Positions 7,467 to 15,987 of a stretch of 64,000 bases of DNA are shown piece by piece. The notes under the pieces were generated by a model. It searched no databases. It was given only the letters and a program-made list of their open reading frames with translations, and was not told the origin of the DNA. Position 1 is the first letter of the stretch. Each line of letters opens with the position of its first letter. Location: the NCBI GenBank assembly GCA_041984235.1, contig JBHIYN010000009.1, positions 186,001 through 250,000 on the forward strand. Reading direction: 5' to 3'. The position numbers and the translations under genes were made by a program. The DNA is from JBHIYN01 sp041984235. GTDB taxonomy: Bacteria > Pseudomonadota > Gammaproteobacteria > Ga0077536.

Positions 7467-7665
7467 GACTGCTCTCCGGGTTGAGGGCGCGGCGGACTCG
7501 CTGTTCAATCGCAACGTGAGTCTCGCACGGCGCTACACACATTTCGGCCACGTCGAGCAAGCCGTTAGCCATCCGCTCGATAGTGCGCGCTGCCTCATGC
7601 GCAAGCCCGCCCGGCCGGCCTTCGGTATCAAGCCGCTCCACCAACTCCCGCCAGTTATCGCTCAT
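7459..7665 (-). CDS. Hypothetical small phage protein
   Basis: 68 residues from ATG 7665 (MSDNWRELVERLD). The frame runs further upstream, but this ATG overlaps the upstream stop by 4 nt. Helical; two cysteines (MCVAPCETH). No family recognised. Confidence 0.55.
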   Translation of the reverse strand: MSDNWRELVERLDTEGRPGGLAHEAARTIERMANGLLDVAEMCVAPCETHVAIEQRVRRALNPESSHE

Positions 7666-7910
7666 GGCTGGCGCTCGGCGATGAGGGCGTCGGCGTAGAC
7701 GGCAGCCCATTGCGCCATTGCCTCGGCGGCATGGCCGAGGTTGTCAACGGATTCCACATGGGCATCGCGCCACCACTGCGGCGGCTCGGGAGCGTGGGCC
7801 ATGTAGTAATCACGTAGGGACATTCCTGCATCGCCGTACAAATGTCCGTCTCTGGGGTTTTCTTGCAAAGGCCCAGGAAACGCTGGCCCGCCATCTTCAA
7901 TCTTGCTCAT
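7662..7910 (-). CDS. Small phage protein of the GGPAFP...GMSLRDY type
   Basis: 82 residues. AGGAGG lies 5 nt before ATG 7910, a strong ribosome site lying within the end of the upstream 34-residue ORF. The protein starts MSKIEDGGPAFPGPL and contains GMSLRDYYMAHAP and a WWRDAHVES helix. These are features of a very common family of small proteins in phages of Gram-negative hosts, usually uncharacterised. Confidence 0.7.
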   Translation of the reverse strand: MSKIEDGGPAFPGPLQENPRDGHLYGDAGMSLRDYYMAHAPEPPQWWRDAHVESVDNLGHAAEAMAQWAAVYADALIAERQP

Positions 7911-8014
7911 CACTTCCTCCTATTAGGTCCGTCCGCTGAGTTCGCCTGAAAGAGTCCCCGCGTCACGAGAAGCTGCTGGACGTCGAACGACAAGCCGTCA
8001 CCGAACTCAGGCAT
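7910..8014 (-). CDS. 34-residue ORF bridging Dam and the next gene
   Basis: Reads MPEFGDGLSFDVQQLLVTRG and 14 more residues. Its ATG at 8014 overlaps the last 8 nt of the adenine methyltransferase gene. Its TGA ends on the A of the ATG at 7910, so it is coupled at both ends and fills an otherwise empty 93-nt gap. The ribosome site of the next gene is inside its last codons. Function unknown. Confidence 0.5.
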   Translation of the reverse strand: MPEFGDGLSFDVQQLLVTRGLFQANSADGPNRRK

Positions 8015-8543
8015 CGTCGGTCTCCGTTACGCGCGCCAGCTTCAACATCTCCGTGCGCAGTGCGTGCATGTAGCGGGTATGGCCCAGATCGCGACCGCGG
8101 TAGACCGCAATGCACGATCCGAACCGACTCCCACTGACCGGGCTGCCGTTCGGCCGGAGATGGGCAATCCGCCCGGTGATGAACAGGACTTCGCTCGCGA
8201 CGTCGAACACGTGCTTACCGTAGCGGTCCTCGCCGTTCGGCGCCGGCATCAGCACCACGGTCGTGAACCCGCGCCCGGCCTGCTCACGCGCCTTGATGAG
8301 AAACGGATCGATGCGGGAGTAGGGTGGGTTCAGCCAGCCGCACGCCCCGCACTCGACCCAGTCCTGTCCGAGCGCGTTCTCCTGCTTCGTGATGTAGACC
8401 GGACACAGGGCGTTGTTGGCGGTTGCCGCCAGGTCGACGTCGAACGCGAACCTGCGCGCCATGTAGTCGAACACGAAGCGTGGCGTGCGCCATTCGTCGC
8501 GCTCGGAAGGTGGGGTTGTGCTGCCGGCACTGTGACGTGTCAT
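8007..8543 (-). CDS. Phage-type N6-adenine DNA methyltransferase (Dam family)
   Basis: 178 residues. DEWRTP at 16-21, FDVDLAA at 34-40 and NPPYSR at 72-77 are the signature of the phage DNA N-6-adenine methyltransferase family. NPPY is the catalytic motif IV that methylates adenine N6 with SAM. The C-terminus has SGSRFGSCIAVYRG. It probably protects phage DNA from host restriction or marks replicated DNA. It sits mid-way in the left operon. Confidence 0.9.
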   Translation of the reverse strand: MTRHSAGSTTPPSERDEWRTPRFVFDYMARRFAFDVDLAATANNALCPVYITKQENALGQDWVECGACGWLNPPYSRIDPFLIKAREQAGRGFTTVVLMPAPNGEDRYGKHVFDVASEVLFITGRIAHLRPNGSPVSGSRFGSCIAVYRGRDLGHTRYMHALRTEMLKLARVTETDDA

Positions 8544-8587
8544 AGCGAGGGCTCCTGTCGAGGGACTTAGTGGATACCCAGTACCGA

Positions 8588-9067
8588 CTAAGTCGGCGCC
8601 TTCATCCGGCGGGGGTAAGTGTTCCTGAACGTCAGGAATCGACCGTGCTGCTCGCTGGCGGACTCGCTCGTCAACGGAGCGGTCACGTCACTGGCGTTGA
8701 CGACACTCTTGCAGTATTCGCCGACCGTCTCCGAGGCGTACTTGTCCCACGCGATGAGCGTGAAAATCGGCACGTCATCGGGGATGATGGTCCCGGTGAT
8801 CGCATTCGCAACACGGACATGGGAGATTTGCTCGTCCTCGTCGACGTAGATCACGACGCCGTACTTCGGATCGTTCGGGGTCGTGTAGACGCGGAGCGAC
8901 TCACCATTGGGCAGCGCGATATCGCGCCACTGATGGAGATCCTCCGGCGACAGCCTGGCCTGCCGTGCGAGGCTGACGATCTCGGCGCGCGACAGGCGCA
9001 CGTGGCGATCGTCAACGGTGGTGCAGTCGAAGGCTTCTCCGGCTTTGAGTATCGCAGGTTGGTTCAT
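8588..9067 (-). CDS. Hypothetical phage protein
   Basis: 159 residues from ATG 9067, chosen because AAGGAG lies 7 nt upstream. The central region has an LSRAEIVSLARQARLSPEDL helix pair and a beta-rich stretch (YGVVIYVDEDEQISHVRV). The C-terminal part has TLIAWDKYASETVGEYC. No family recognised. The 98-nt gap above it to the exonuclease gene holds no gene. Confidence 0.65.
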   Translation of the reverse strand: MNQPAILKAGEAFDCTTVDDRHVRLSRAEIVSLARQARLSPEDLHQWRDIALPNGESLRVYTTPNDPKYGVVIYVDEDEQISHVRVANAITGTIIPDDVPIFTLIAWDKYASETVGEYCKSVVNASDVTAPLTSESASEQHGRFLTFRNTYPRRMKAPT

Positions 9068-9165
9068 GATGTTCTCCTTGGTAGAGCAGGGCTCACCCCG
9101 ACGCACCCCTACCCGGGGCCGCGGCATGACGGACGGCACCGGCGCACGCCGGGGCGAGCGTTCGG

Positions 9166-9945
9166 TTATGCCGCGAGTAGCGACACGATGCGGTCGGCGC
9201 GGAACGTGCGACGTTCCTTACGGAGATGGCAGTAGCCCTGCAGGTAGAGCGCGCCGTTCTTCTGATACCAGCCGTAGGGCGTCAGGGCGCGCTCCGTGCG
9301 CTTTCCCTTGTCGTCCTCGTAGGCGAAGGCGAAGTGGTCACCGGTCCGCGTGAGCTCCGGCACCACCTGGAGATGGTCCGGGAACGCGCTGGTGTAGGCG
9401 TAGTCGTGGCCCGCAAAGGCCCAGGCGCACGGCTTGACCTTGTGTTTCCCCCGCATCAGCAGGTAGTAGTCCTTGCACGCCAGCGCATCGGACAGCGCCC
9501 GGTGCGCCTCGCCCTGCCGCTTGATGCCGTGTTTCTCGATCAGCTTGTCGAGTGAGTTCCCGCGGGCGGCGAACGTCTTGGCGATCTCGAGCGTGCAGGT
9601 CACCGGTCGGGTCGTGTCGACGGGGACGCCGAAGCGCGCCGCGTCCCAGGACAGGATCCCGGTGTCGAAGCAGATGTTGTGCCCGATCAGCGGCAGGCCG
9701 CTCGGCATCCGCTCGTAGAGCATGGCGATCGCCTCTCCGGCGTTCGGTGCGTCGGCCACCATTTCGTCGGTGATGCTGTGGATCTTGCTCACGTCGGGCG
9801 GGATCGGCATCTGCGGGTTGACCAGCGTCGAGAAGGTTTCCACGACCTCGCCGGTCTCGTCGTCGAAGATGACGAGCGCAATCTCCACGGCCCGCGATCC
9901 GGGAAGTAGTCCGTTGCTTTCGTTGTCAAAGGCTCCGAGTAGCAT
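9166..9945 (-). CDS. DEDDh 3'-5' exonuclease fused to a WYL-type domain
   Basis: 259 residues; AGGAGA precedes ATG 9945. Residues 1-165 are a DnaQ-like exonuclease: ExoI D7-x-E9 (FDNES), ExoII HNICFD with D94, and ExoIII H148-x-A-x-x-D153. Residues about 213-257 read FAYEDDKGKRTERALTPYGW, then LYLQGYC and RTFRADRI, the core pattern of a WYL domain (ligand- or nucleic-acid-sensing Sm-like fold). The exonuclease would degrade or proofread single-stranded 3' ends. The WYL part could regulate it or bind DNA ends (inference). It lies directly after the SbcCD-like genes, suggesting a joint end-processing role. Confidence 0.85.
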   Translation of the reverse strand: MLLGAFDNESNGLLPGSRAVEIALVIFDDETGEVVETFSTLVNPQMPIPPDVSKIHSITDEMVADAPNAGEAIAMLYERMPSGLPLIGHNICFDTGILSWDAARFGVPVDTTRPVTCTLEIAKTFAARGNSLDKLIEKHGIKRQGEAHRALSDALACKDYYLLMRGKHKVKPCAWAFAGHDYAYTSAFPDHLQVVPELTRTGDHFAFAYEDDKGKRTERALTPYGWYQKNGALYLQGYCHLRKERRTFRADRIVSLLAA

Positions 9946-9954
9946 GGTGTTCTC

Positions 9955-10161
9955 CTAGTCGGTTTGGGGCTTCTTGCTCGCCTTGTGTTTGTCGTCGACG
10001 TACCGTTTCCCGGCGGCGCGCGCCGCTTCGGCGGTCAGGTAGAAGTTCGGGATCTCCATGCCATCGACCTGAACAATCAGATCCGGGCCGACGAAGAACG
10101 CCGCGATTAGATGGTCGTGGTACTTCTCGGGCGTGCCGACAATTGGCCGGGTGATGCTCAT
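9955..10161 (-). CDS. Hypothetical small phage protein
   Basis: 68 residues. The N-terminal half is beta-like (HLIAAFFVGPDLIVQVDGME) and the C-terminal half is a charged helix (EAARAAGKRYVDDKHKASKK). It is placed between the SbcC-like and exonuclease genes, 14 nt from the former and 9 nt from the latter. No family recognised. Confidence 0.6.
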   Translation of the reverse strand: MSITRPIVGTPEKYHDHLIAAFFVGPDLIVQVDGMEIPNFYLTAEAARAAGKRYVDDKHKASKKPQTD

Positions 10162-10175
10162 ATCGCTGAACCTCT

Positions 10176-12602
10176 TTATGCCGCGTGTGCGAGGGCGGGC
10201 AGGGCGGCGACGTCGATGACGGCGTCGGCTACTTCCCGGACCTCGGGGGAGTGAGAGATGAAGAACTCGCGCTCGTAGCCACCGAGCTCGAGCACGAGGC
10301 GCTTCATGGCGGCGAACTGCCGCTTCTTGTCGATGTCGAGCGCGCCATCGCTCTCGTCGGAGAAGATGCAGCCGTAGTTCCGGCCGCTCGACTCGGCGAG
10401 GTACAGCGCGATCGCGCGGGTCATCGCTTCGTTGATCCAGATCCGCTCGCCGCCGGACACCTGGCCGATGCTCTTGACCTCGTCCCGATCGGCGTCGTGC
10501 ACGACGATGTCGAAGGTTTCGCGGGTCTCGCCCTTGCGGGTTTCTTCCTGCGTCGTGATCGAGACCGAGAAGCGGGGCCCGTAGCAGCGCGCCAGCAGGT
10601 CGTTCGCGAGCCCGGCAATAGCGGGGCCGGCGTCGTCGATGCAGAGCGCGATCACGCCGTCATTGCCGAGCGCCTTCGTGATCAGGGTCCAGTGCGCGAT
10701 CTCGTCCTCGAGGCGGGTCGCCTGGCCGACGGCGGCCCGGAGCTCGCCCTGCTCGGTGAGCAGTGCCTCGAGGCGACCGCGCTCGCCCGCGGCCGTCGAC
10801 TGCGCCTCACTCAGTTTGGCGTCGGTCTCGTCGAGCGCGCGCTGCGCGTCGGCCGCGGCCTGCTCCGCCGCTGCGAGGCCGGCGGCGTCGGTCGGTGGCA
10901 AGGCGTCGTACTCTGCCTTGAGCGCGTCATGTTGGGCCTGGTACCGGGTCCCGATCTCGGCGAGCCGCTGGTCGCGCGCCTCGATGATCTCGGTTGTCCG
11001 CTGCCCGGCCTCAAGGACCTGCTCGTCGGCCGCGTCCTGCTCGGTGGTCAGCGTGTTCCACTCGTCCCGATCGGCCTGGATGGCTGCCTCGGCCGCGTCG
11101 CAGGCGTCCTTCTTCGCCGCGGTCGCCTCGGCCGTACGCAGATCGCGCTCGACGTCTGCGATGTGCTTCTCGATCGCGTCCGTGTCCGGGATCGGCGCGG
11201 CGGCGACCTGTCGGTGCGCGCGCTGCGCCTCGTCCTTCATTTCGGCCAGTTCGTCGCCCATCCGGTCACGCTGGGCGTGCAGATCCGACAGCCGTTCCTT
11301 CGCCGCGACCGCGTCCCGTAGCAAGTCGCACCGCGGCTGCAGATCCGTGCCCGCGCAAGGGACCGTGTCGATGAGCCCGGCGCGGCGCTGCTCCTGATCG
11401 ATTTGCGTGCTCAGTTGGTTGTAGGCGCGCTGTTTCGCGGTCACCTCGCCGTCGGCCTCGCGCGCTGCGGCGACGAGGTCGTCCCGCGCCCGTGCTTCGG
11501 CGCGCGCGGCGGCGAGGGCCTCCCGCTCGGCCGTCAGCCTCGCCTCGAGGCGGAGGATCTCCTGCACCGCGGCCTCGATGGCGATCTTCTGGTTCAGCAG
11601 CGCCGTGTTCTGCATGATCCGGTTGTGGGCAGCTTCCTTCTGCTGGCTGAGCCGGGTTGACCGTTCGCGCGCCGTCTGTGCCTCGCGGTTCACCTGGGCG
11701 AGGGACGTATCGCCCGCCGCGATCGCCTCGCGTTTGGCCTCCGCCTCATGCTCGACGACGGTCGCCATCTGCTGTTTCAGGCTCGCGCGGCGCCGGTCGA
11801 TCTCGGCGTGGTTCGCGTGCTCGGACTGCGCTTCGGCGAGCCGGCGCTGTGCCGCGCTCAGGATGTCCCGACACGTGCCGCGCGCCGCGGTCAGGTCCTG
11901 CGCCTGCTCGTCTGCCGCCTCGATCGACTGTCGGGTCGCGGTGATGTCGCGATCGACGATCCCGGCGCGCTCGACCCGGGACCGGATCCCGTCCAGCTGC
12001 AAGCGCGCGAGCTTCGTGACTTCGCCGGCGCGGGTGCTCAGCGCCCGGATCGACTCCAGGCCCAGCAGATCGGTCATCATCGCCTTGATGTCGGCGTTCG
12101 CGTAGTCGGCGAGCGTGCGCCGGCCCTGGCACGCGAACGCGGCGGTGAAGAACATCTCGGGCGAGCCCAGGATGTGCTCGATACAGGCGTCGTAGGTCGC
12201 GGCCTTGCCGTCGCTGGTGGTGCCGTCCGGGAGCGTGTAGGGCGCCTGGCCGTCATCGGACTGGATCATCAGGTAGCACTCCTGCGAGGGGCGCTTGCGA
12301 TCGGCCTTCATGAGGATGGTCGACACGTACTCGGCGCCGTCATGCGCCCAGCGCAGCACCTTCCGCGCGTTGCCGTAGACGTGCTCGTAGTACGAGAACG
12401 CGGCCGGGGAATAGCTGCTGGCGCGCGACGGCATCACGCGGTACGGATGCAGGTTGTCCAGCACGGTCGTCTTGCCGGCGCCGTTGGGGCCGATGATGGC
12501 GACGAGCTGCGCGTCGGTCGGCAGGTCGATGTGGACCGCGTCGACGCCGAGGCCGGAGCGGATCCCGATGAAGCCTTCCAGGGTGAGTTCGAGCGGTGTC
12601 AT
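10176..12602 (-). CDS. SbcC/Rad50-like SMC-type ATPase
   Basis: 808 residues. Walker A GPNGAGKTT is at 38-46. Long coiled-coil arms of Ala/Arg/Glu-rich helices follow, with an apical hook near 414-424 that has two cysteines (PCAGTDLQPRC, a wider spacing than the usual CxxC zinc hook). A second coiled coil leads to the signature SGGERIWINEA (about 715), Walker B CIFSDESDGALD (about 745-757) and an H-loop FISHSPEV. With the SbcD-like nuclease it should form a complex that opens and trims DNA ends, hairpins or protein-blocked ends. The two genes overlap by 4 nt. Bacterial SbcC is about 1050 residues, so this is a short phage-type version. Confidence 0.9.
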   Translation of the reverse strand: MTPLELTLEGFIGIRSGLGVDAVHIDLPTDAQLVAIIGPNGAGKTTVLDNLHPYRVMPSRASSYSPAAFSYYEHVYGNARKVLRWAHDGAEYVSTILMKADRKRPSQECYLMIQSDDGQAPYTLPDGTTSDGKAATYDACIEHILGSPEMFFTAAFACQGRRTLADYANADIKAMMTDLLGLESIRALSTRAGEVTKLARLQLDGIRSRVERAGIVDRDITATRQSIEAADEQAQDLTAARGTCRDILSAAQRRLAEAQSEHANHAEIDRRRASLKQQMATVVEHEAEAKREAIAAGDTSLAQVNREAQTARERSTRLSQQKEAAHNRIMQNTALLNQKIAIEAAVQEILRLEARLTAEREALAAARAEARARDDLVAAAREADGEVTAKQRAYNQLSTQIDQEQRRAGLIDTVPCAGTDLQPRCDLLRDAVAAKERLSDLHAQRDRMGDELAEMKDEAQRAHRQVAAAPIPDTDAIEKHIADVERDLRTAEATAAKKDACDAAEAAIQADRDEWNTLTTEQDAADEQVLEAGQRTTEIIEARDQRLAEIGTRYQAQHDALKAEYDALPPTDAAGLAAAEQAAADAQRALDETDAKLSEAQSTAAGERGRLEALLTEQGELRAAVGQATRLEDEIAHWTLITKALGNDGVIALCIDDAGPAIAGLANDLLARCYGPRFSVSITTQEETRKGETRETFDIVVHDADRDEVKSIGQVSGGERIWINEAMTRAIALYLAESSGRNYGCIFSDESDGALDIDKKRQFAAMKRLVLELGGYEREFFISHSPEVREVADAVIDVAALPALAHAA

Positions 12603-13807
12603 GCCGTGAATTCCTCCAGCAGTTCGGTGGGGTCGGTGCGCTCTTCGAGCGCGTGCACGCGGGGCAGGAGCGGCGCCGTGTCGGTACCGGTGACCTCACC
12701 CCAGCGTTGCACCATGTCGGCGACGCTGAGCGCGCGCGTGATCCCGGCGGCGCGCTGGCGCTGCACGGGCAGGATCTGGGCCTCGATCTTCACGCCGGCG
12801 GCGTGCGCGAACATCGCCTCGATCGCGGCCTTGTCGATGCTGTGGCGGTGCTCTTCGTCGACGGCGTAGCGGATCCGGACGTGCGCGTCATCGCCGCAGT
12901 TGTCGGCGAAGCCGCGGAGCTCGTCCATGTCGGGCGCGGCGCCGGCGAAGTCGACGTCGACCAGGCGCCGGGCCGGGGTCTCGATGAGTTCCCACGTTGC
13001 CGCGTCCGCTTCGAGTTCCCAAAGCAGGAACCCCTTGGGGTCGAACTCGCCGAAGTGCAGGCGCGCGATCGAGCCGGGATAGGCGATCCCGTGCCCGCCC
13101 TGCTCCCAGGCTTGATGCTTGTGGATGTGGCCGACCATGACCGCGGTGGCGTCGGCGGCGAAGAGCGCGCCTGTCGTGAACTCGTGGTCGAGTCCCGCCA
13201 TTGGCACGCCGTGCTCCGTGACAGAGCCGCTGACGGTGCCGTGCGAAAGCACGATCGACGGGACGCCCGCCTTGCGCGCGGCGCGGTGCGACGGCGCCCA
13301 CGAGGCGAGCAGTTGCGCGACCGCCTCGCCGGCGGCAGTGGCGGCGTTTTCAGCGCCGACGGCCGCGGCGACCTGGCCCTTGTTGACGGCCGGGAGGCAG
13401 GACAGCAGCGCGCTGTCGCGATCAATGAACGTCATGTCGCCAGAAAGAGGGGAAAAATACGGCGACTCCAGCCGAAAGGCGACCTGCTCGATGCGATCCG
13501 CGACGTACACCGGGTAGGACGTGTGTACGTGCCGGAACACCGACACCGCCCCGGGAGCGTCGTGCGAGTAGGTCCCCTGCAGGACCAGCACCGGGGCGAA
13601 GTTGCCCAGGCACGCAACCCAGCGCACCGCCTCGAGGAACGCCGGGGAGGTCTGCTCGAGCCGGTGGTCGAAGATATCGCCGGTCAGCACGATGAGATCG
13701 GGGCCGACCTGCTCAGCCATCCAGGTCGTCGCGAAGCGTGCGCATCGCTGAACCTCGGCCAGGTGCTTGTCGGCGAAGTGGATGTCGGAGATGTGTACGA
13801 TTCTCAT
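12599..13807 (-). CDS. SbcD/Mre11-like DNA nuclease
   Basis: 402 residues. Calcineurin-like phosphoesterase motifs are D8-x-H10 (HISDIHF), GDIFDH at 43-48, a GTYSHD at 78-83 in place of the usual GNHD, H189 (LSHGTVSG) and GHIHKH at 226-231. These residues bind two Mn2+ ions for single-strand endonuclease and 3'-5' exonuclease activity. The C-terminal third is the capping/coiled-coil binding part. It overlaps the SbcC-like gene by 4 nt and the upstream gene by 4 nt. The missing Asn of the GNHD motif may alter activity. Confidence 0.9.
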   Translation of the reverse strand: MRIVHISDIHFADKHLAEVQRCARFATTWMAEQVGPDLIVLTGDIFDHRLEQTSPAFLEAVRWVACLGNFAPVLVLQGTYSHDAPGAVSVFRHVHTSYPVYVADRIEQVAFRLESPYFSPLSGDMTFIDRDSALLSCLPAVNKGQVAAAVGAENAATAAGEAVAQLLASWAPSHRAARKAGVPSIVLSHGTVSGSVTEHGVPMAGLDHEFTTGALFAADATAVMVGHIHKHQAWEQGGHGIAYPGSIARLHFGEFDPKGFLLWELEADAATWELIETPARRLVDVDFAGAAPDMDELRGFADNCGDDAHVRIRYAVDEEHRHSIDKAAIEAMFAHAAGVKIEAQILPVQRQRAAGITRALSVADMVQRWGEVTGTDTAPLLPRVHALEERTDPTELLEEFTA

Positions 13808-15147
13808 GCGCTGAATCCCTTCTGCTGGGCCATCTCGGCATGGAAGGCCTCGACGTCCTCGATGCTTTCGAGCTTGTCGAGCGCACGGCCGAGTAGCGTG
13901 GTGTTCGATTTCCAGTCCTCTCCGAACGCGGTCATGGCGTAGGGGTCGAAGTCTGCGAACTGGATCTGCAGCGTGCGCAGCCGATTGCCGATCGAGGCCT
14001 GCAATTCCTCAAGGGTCGGCTCCCGCGGTGCGTCGCCGCCGAACTCGTCGGCGTCGACCGGGGGCGGGCCATCGTCCGGCGGTGCGCCGCCGGCTTCGGT
14101 GTAGTGCCCGTCGGCGATCTCCCCGTCGTCGCGCGACGGTGCCCGGCCTTCGAGCACGGCGACCGGAGTCTGCGCCGGCATGTCGGTGTCCGCGGCCGAC
14201 GGCAGCAGGTTCGTCATGTCGACGGCGCCTTCCAGCGCCACGAGCCACTGCTTGACCCGTTTCGGCTCGCCGGACTCGAGGTCCAGCATGGAAACCTCGT
14301 CGTATCGCTTCGTGACGTAGAACATCGGCTGGCCGTTGACCGTGCCGGTGATCCGTCCCCGCGCGTGCATCATGAGCTCCAGCTGCTCATGGATTGCTTC
14401 CAGCGAGTAGAACGACGTGGTCGGCAGTTCGATCGCCCCGGCGACGCGCACGCCGGGCACGTAGAACACGAGCGAGCCGGAGAGCTTGCACTCTCCCTTC
14501 TGGTACTCGGGGCATTGGCCCGGCGCGCAGCGGCCTTCATTCCAGTCCCGCTTGATCGCAGGCCGGCCGGCTCCGGGCTTCTGGAAATTGCGCTTGGAAC
14601 GCTTGTCCGGGTTGTCCAGTTTCTCCAGCGGCGCGCGCGTCATGCACCACCTGACCCCGTCGCGGTCATACTCGGACCAGAAGCGAAGCTGGCTGCGCGT
14701 GTAGGCCTTGTAGGCGTGCGGCATGACTGCCAGCCAGGAGTCGACCGGGAACACGACCGGGAACCGGTACAGGCGCCGGCCCTGGCCGCGGTCCTCGCCA
14801 TACAGGCGCATGATCTCCGCGGCGCACTCCGGCATCGTGAAATCGCCGGGCCGGACGGTGAAGTAGTCGACGTTCTTCGGCGTCAGCGCACTGTACTGCG
14901 GCGCCTTGTCGCCAAGCGCGTTTTTCACGGCGGCATCGATCTTGTCCCAGTCGTGACCTTGGCGGACACCGTCCTCGTAGACCTTCGTGGTCGCTGGGTT
15001 CACATGGCGCTGCACGAGCACCTTGATGCCCGGTCGGATCTTGCCGGACGTCGGGATCCGGACGCGGCGCTCGCCGAGAATGCTGTGTCCGTCGGGAATG
15101 GCTAGGCCCGTCGATTGACGGACCTGCATGGCAGTGGATTCAGTCAT
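13804..15147 (-). CDS. Putative recombination directionality factor-like protein
   Basis: 447 residues. Features are GKIRPGIKVLV near residue 35, a CAPGQCPEYQKGECKLSG segment (putative metal site), then LVFYVPGVRVAGAIELPTTS, a helix EAIHEQLELMMHARGRITG, and FYVTKRYDEVSMLD. The C-terminal 130 residues are acidic and Pro-rich, then helical. The layout resembles phage proteins annotated as Gp3-like recombination directionality factors or as hydrolase/metal-binding proteins. The assignment is by pattern only. It overlaps SbcD by 4 nt; a role in recombination with SbcCD is the alternative. RDF activity would pair with the integrase of the same operon. Confidence 0.55.
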   Translation of the reverse strand: MTESTAMQVRQSTGLAIPDGHSILGERRVRIPTSGKIRPGIKVLVQRHVNPATTKVYEDGVRQGHDWDKIDAAVKNALGDKAPQYSALTPKNVDYFTVRPGDFTMPECAAEIMRLYGEDRGQGRRLYRFPVVFPVDSWLAVMPHAYKAYTRSQLRFWSEYDRDGVRWCMTRAPLEKLDNPDKRSKRNFQKPGAGRPAIKRDWNEGRCAPGQCPEYQKGECKLSGSLVFYVPGVRVAGAIELPTTSFYSLEAIHEQLELMMHARGRITGTVNGQPMFYVTKRYDEVSMLDLESGEPKRVKQWLVALEGAVDMTNLLPSAADTDMPAQTPVAVLEGRAPSRDDGEIADGHYTEAGGAPPDDGPPPVDADEFGGDAPREPTLEELQASIGNRLRTLQIQFADFDPYAMTAFGEDWKSNTTLLGRALDKLESIEDVEAFHAEMAQQKGFSA

Positions 15148-15162
15148 GTGTCATACCTCGGT

Positions 15163-15351
15163 TCAGGGGTGGAAAGCCGCGATGATCTTCATCACGGGGT
15201 AAGCGAACACCGCGCATAGCAGCACGATCGCGATCACCGTCCCCGCGAGGTCGCAGCGCCGGTGGAGCCGTTCGCGGCGCTCGACTTCGTGGATCTGGTC
15301 GACCATGTGCACGATGCGCGGTGGTGGCGGTGCTTGGAGGCGACAGGTCAC
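15163..15351 (-). CDS. Small single-pass membrane protein
   Basis: 62 residues. The GTG at 15351 overlaps the upstream stop by 4 nt and is preceded by AAAGG; ATG 15306 is a weaker alternative. A charged N-terminal half (HEVERRERLHRRCDL) precedes one membrane helix (AGTVIAIVLLCAVFAYPVM), so the basic part is probably cytoplasmic. Possible roles include superinfection exclusion or membrane anchoring; nothing decides. Confidence 0.55.
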   Translation of the reverse strand: MTCRLQAPPPPRIVHMVDQIHEVERRERLHRRCDLAGTVIAIVLLCAVFAYPVMKIIAAFHP

Positions 15352-15737
15352 TGCCTTTGTCCCTTAGCTAGCTGTTCGGCTTCGGTGAGGATGGCGCGGG
15401 CGTTGCTGCAAATCGGGCAAGCCGACCATTCGGGCTGTGGCTCCGGATAGCCGCAGCAATCGCCGTTCTCGTCAGGGCGACCGCAGCAAACGGCAATCGT
15501 TCCGGTGATGACGCCGCCGTCATTGCATGAGCACAAACTAACGAAGTGATCCAACGCCTCCAGATGCTTGTGGTAGGCATTGGCGGCGGCGTCCAGATAG
15601 CGCATGTCTGTGGCGTTTGCGTCATCGCCGAGCAGCCGGTTAACGGTCAGCACAACGTGTCCGAGCGAATCAGTGGTGTAATCGTCGACGAGTGAGTGCC
15701 ACGGCAAAGGTGACGCCGGCTCCAGGTACTTACCCAT
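15348..15737 (-). CDS. Hypothetical phage protein with cysteine pairs
   Basis: 129 residues from ATG 15737, preceded by AAGGACAGCCAG. After a helical first half come several cysteines: CSCNDGG, CCGRPDENGDCCGYP and CPICSNA, suggesting a zinc-binding fold. It is coupled to its neighbours by overlaps. No family recognised. Confidence 0.6.
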   Translation of the reverse strand: MGKYLEPASPLPWHSLVDDYTTDSLGHVVLTVNRLLGDDANATDMRYLDAAANAYHKHLEALDHFVSLCSCNDGGVITGTIAVCCGRPDENGDCCGYPEPQPEWSACPICSNARAILTEAEQLAKGQRQ

Positions 15738-15987
15738 ACTGGCTGTCCTTCGCGGATTCAGGATTAGCGCGCACCCAGGCCAATCCCTCCGGCGTATGGA
15801 CCGCAACAGAAAGCCGGCTTTTCTTGCCTTGGATGAAACCGCGCCCAATCAGGTTCGCCATAGTGGAGGAATGAAGCCTCAGCGAATGAATCCCACCTCC
15901 ATTGGTCTTGACGATGGCGCGGAGCATTCGCGCCTGCGCCGGCGTCAGCTTTGCGCGGACGGAATCGAAGTCTTTATCGTGGGCCAT
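15730..15987 (-). CDS. Small winged-helix-like phage protein
   Basis: 85 residues from ATG 15987, preceded by GAGGACAGCCAG, nearly identical to the leader of the next gene. The sequence LTPAQARMLRAIVKTNGGG, LHSSTMANLIGRGFIQ and VHTPEGLAWVRAN fits a helix-turn-helix plus wing. Probably DNA binding; no named family. It overlaps the end of the methyltransferase gene by 14 nt. Confidence 0.6.
   Translation of the reverse strand: MAHDKDFDSVRAKLTPAQARMLRAIVKTNGGGIHSLRLHSSTMANLIGRGFIQGKKSRLSVAVHTPEGLAWVRANPESAKDSQYG

Noticed and set aside
9068..9165. Small gene or RNA between the exonuclease gene and the hypothetical gene at 8588
   Set aside because: Only short GC-rich palindromes are seen, with no start plus ribosome site and no T-run.
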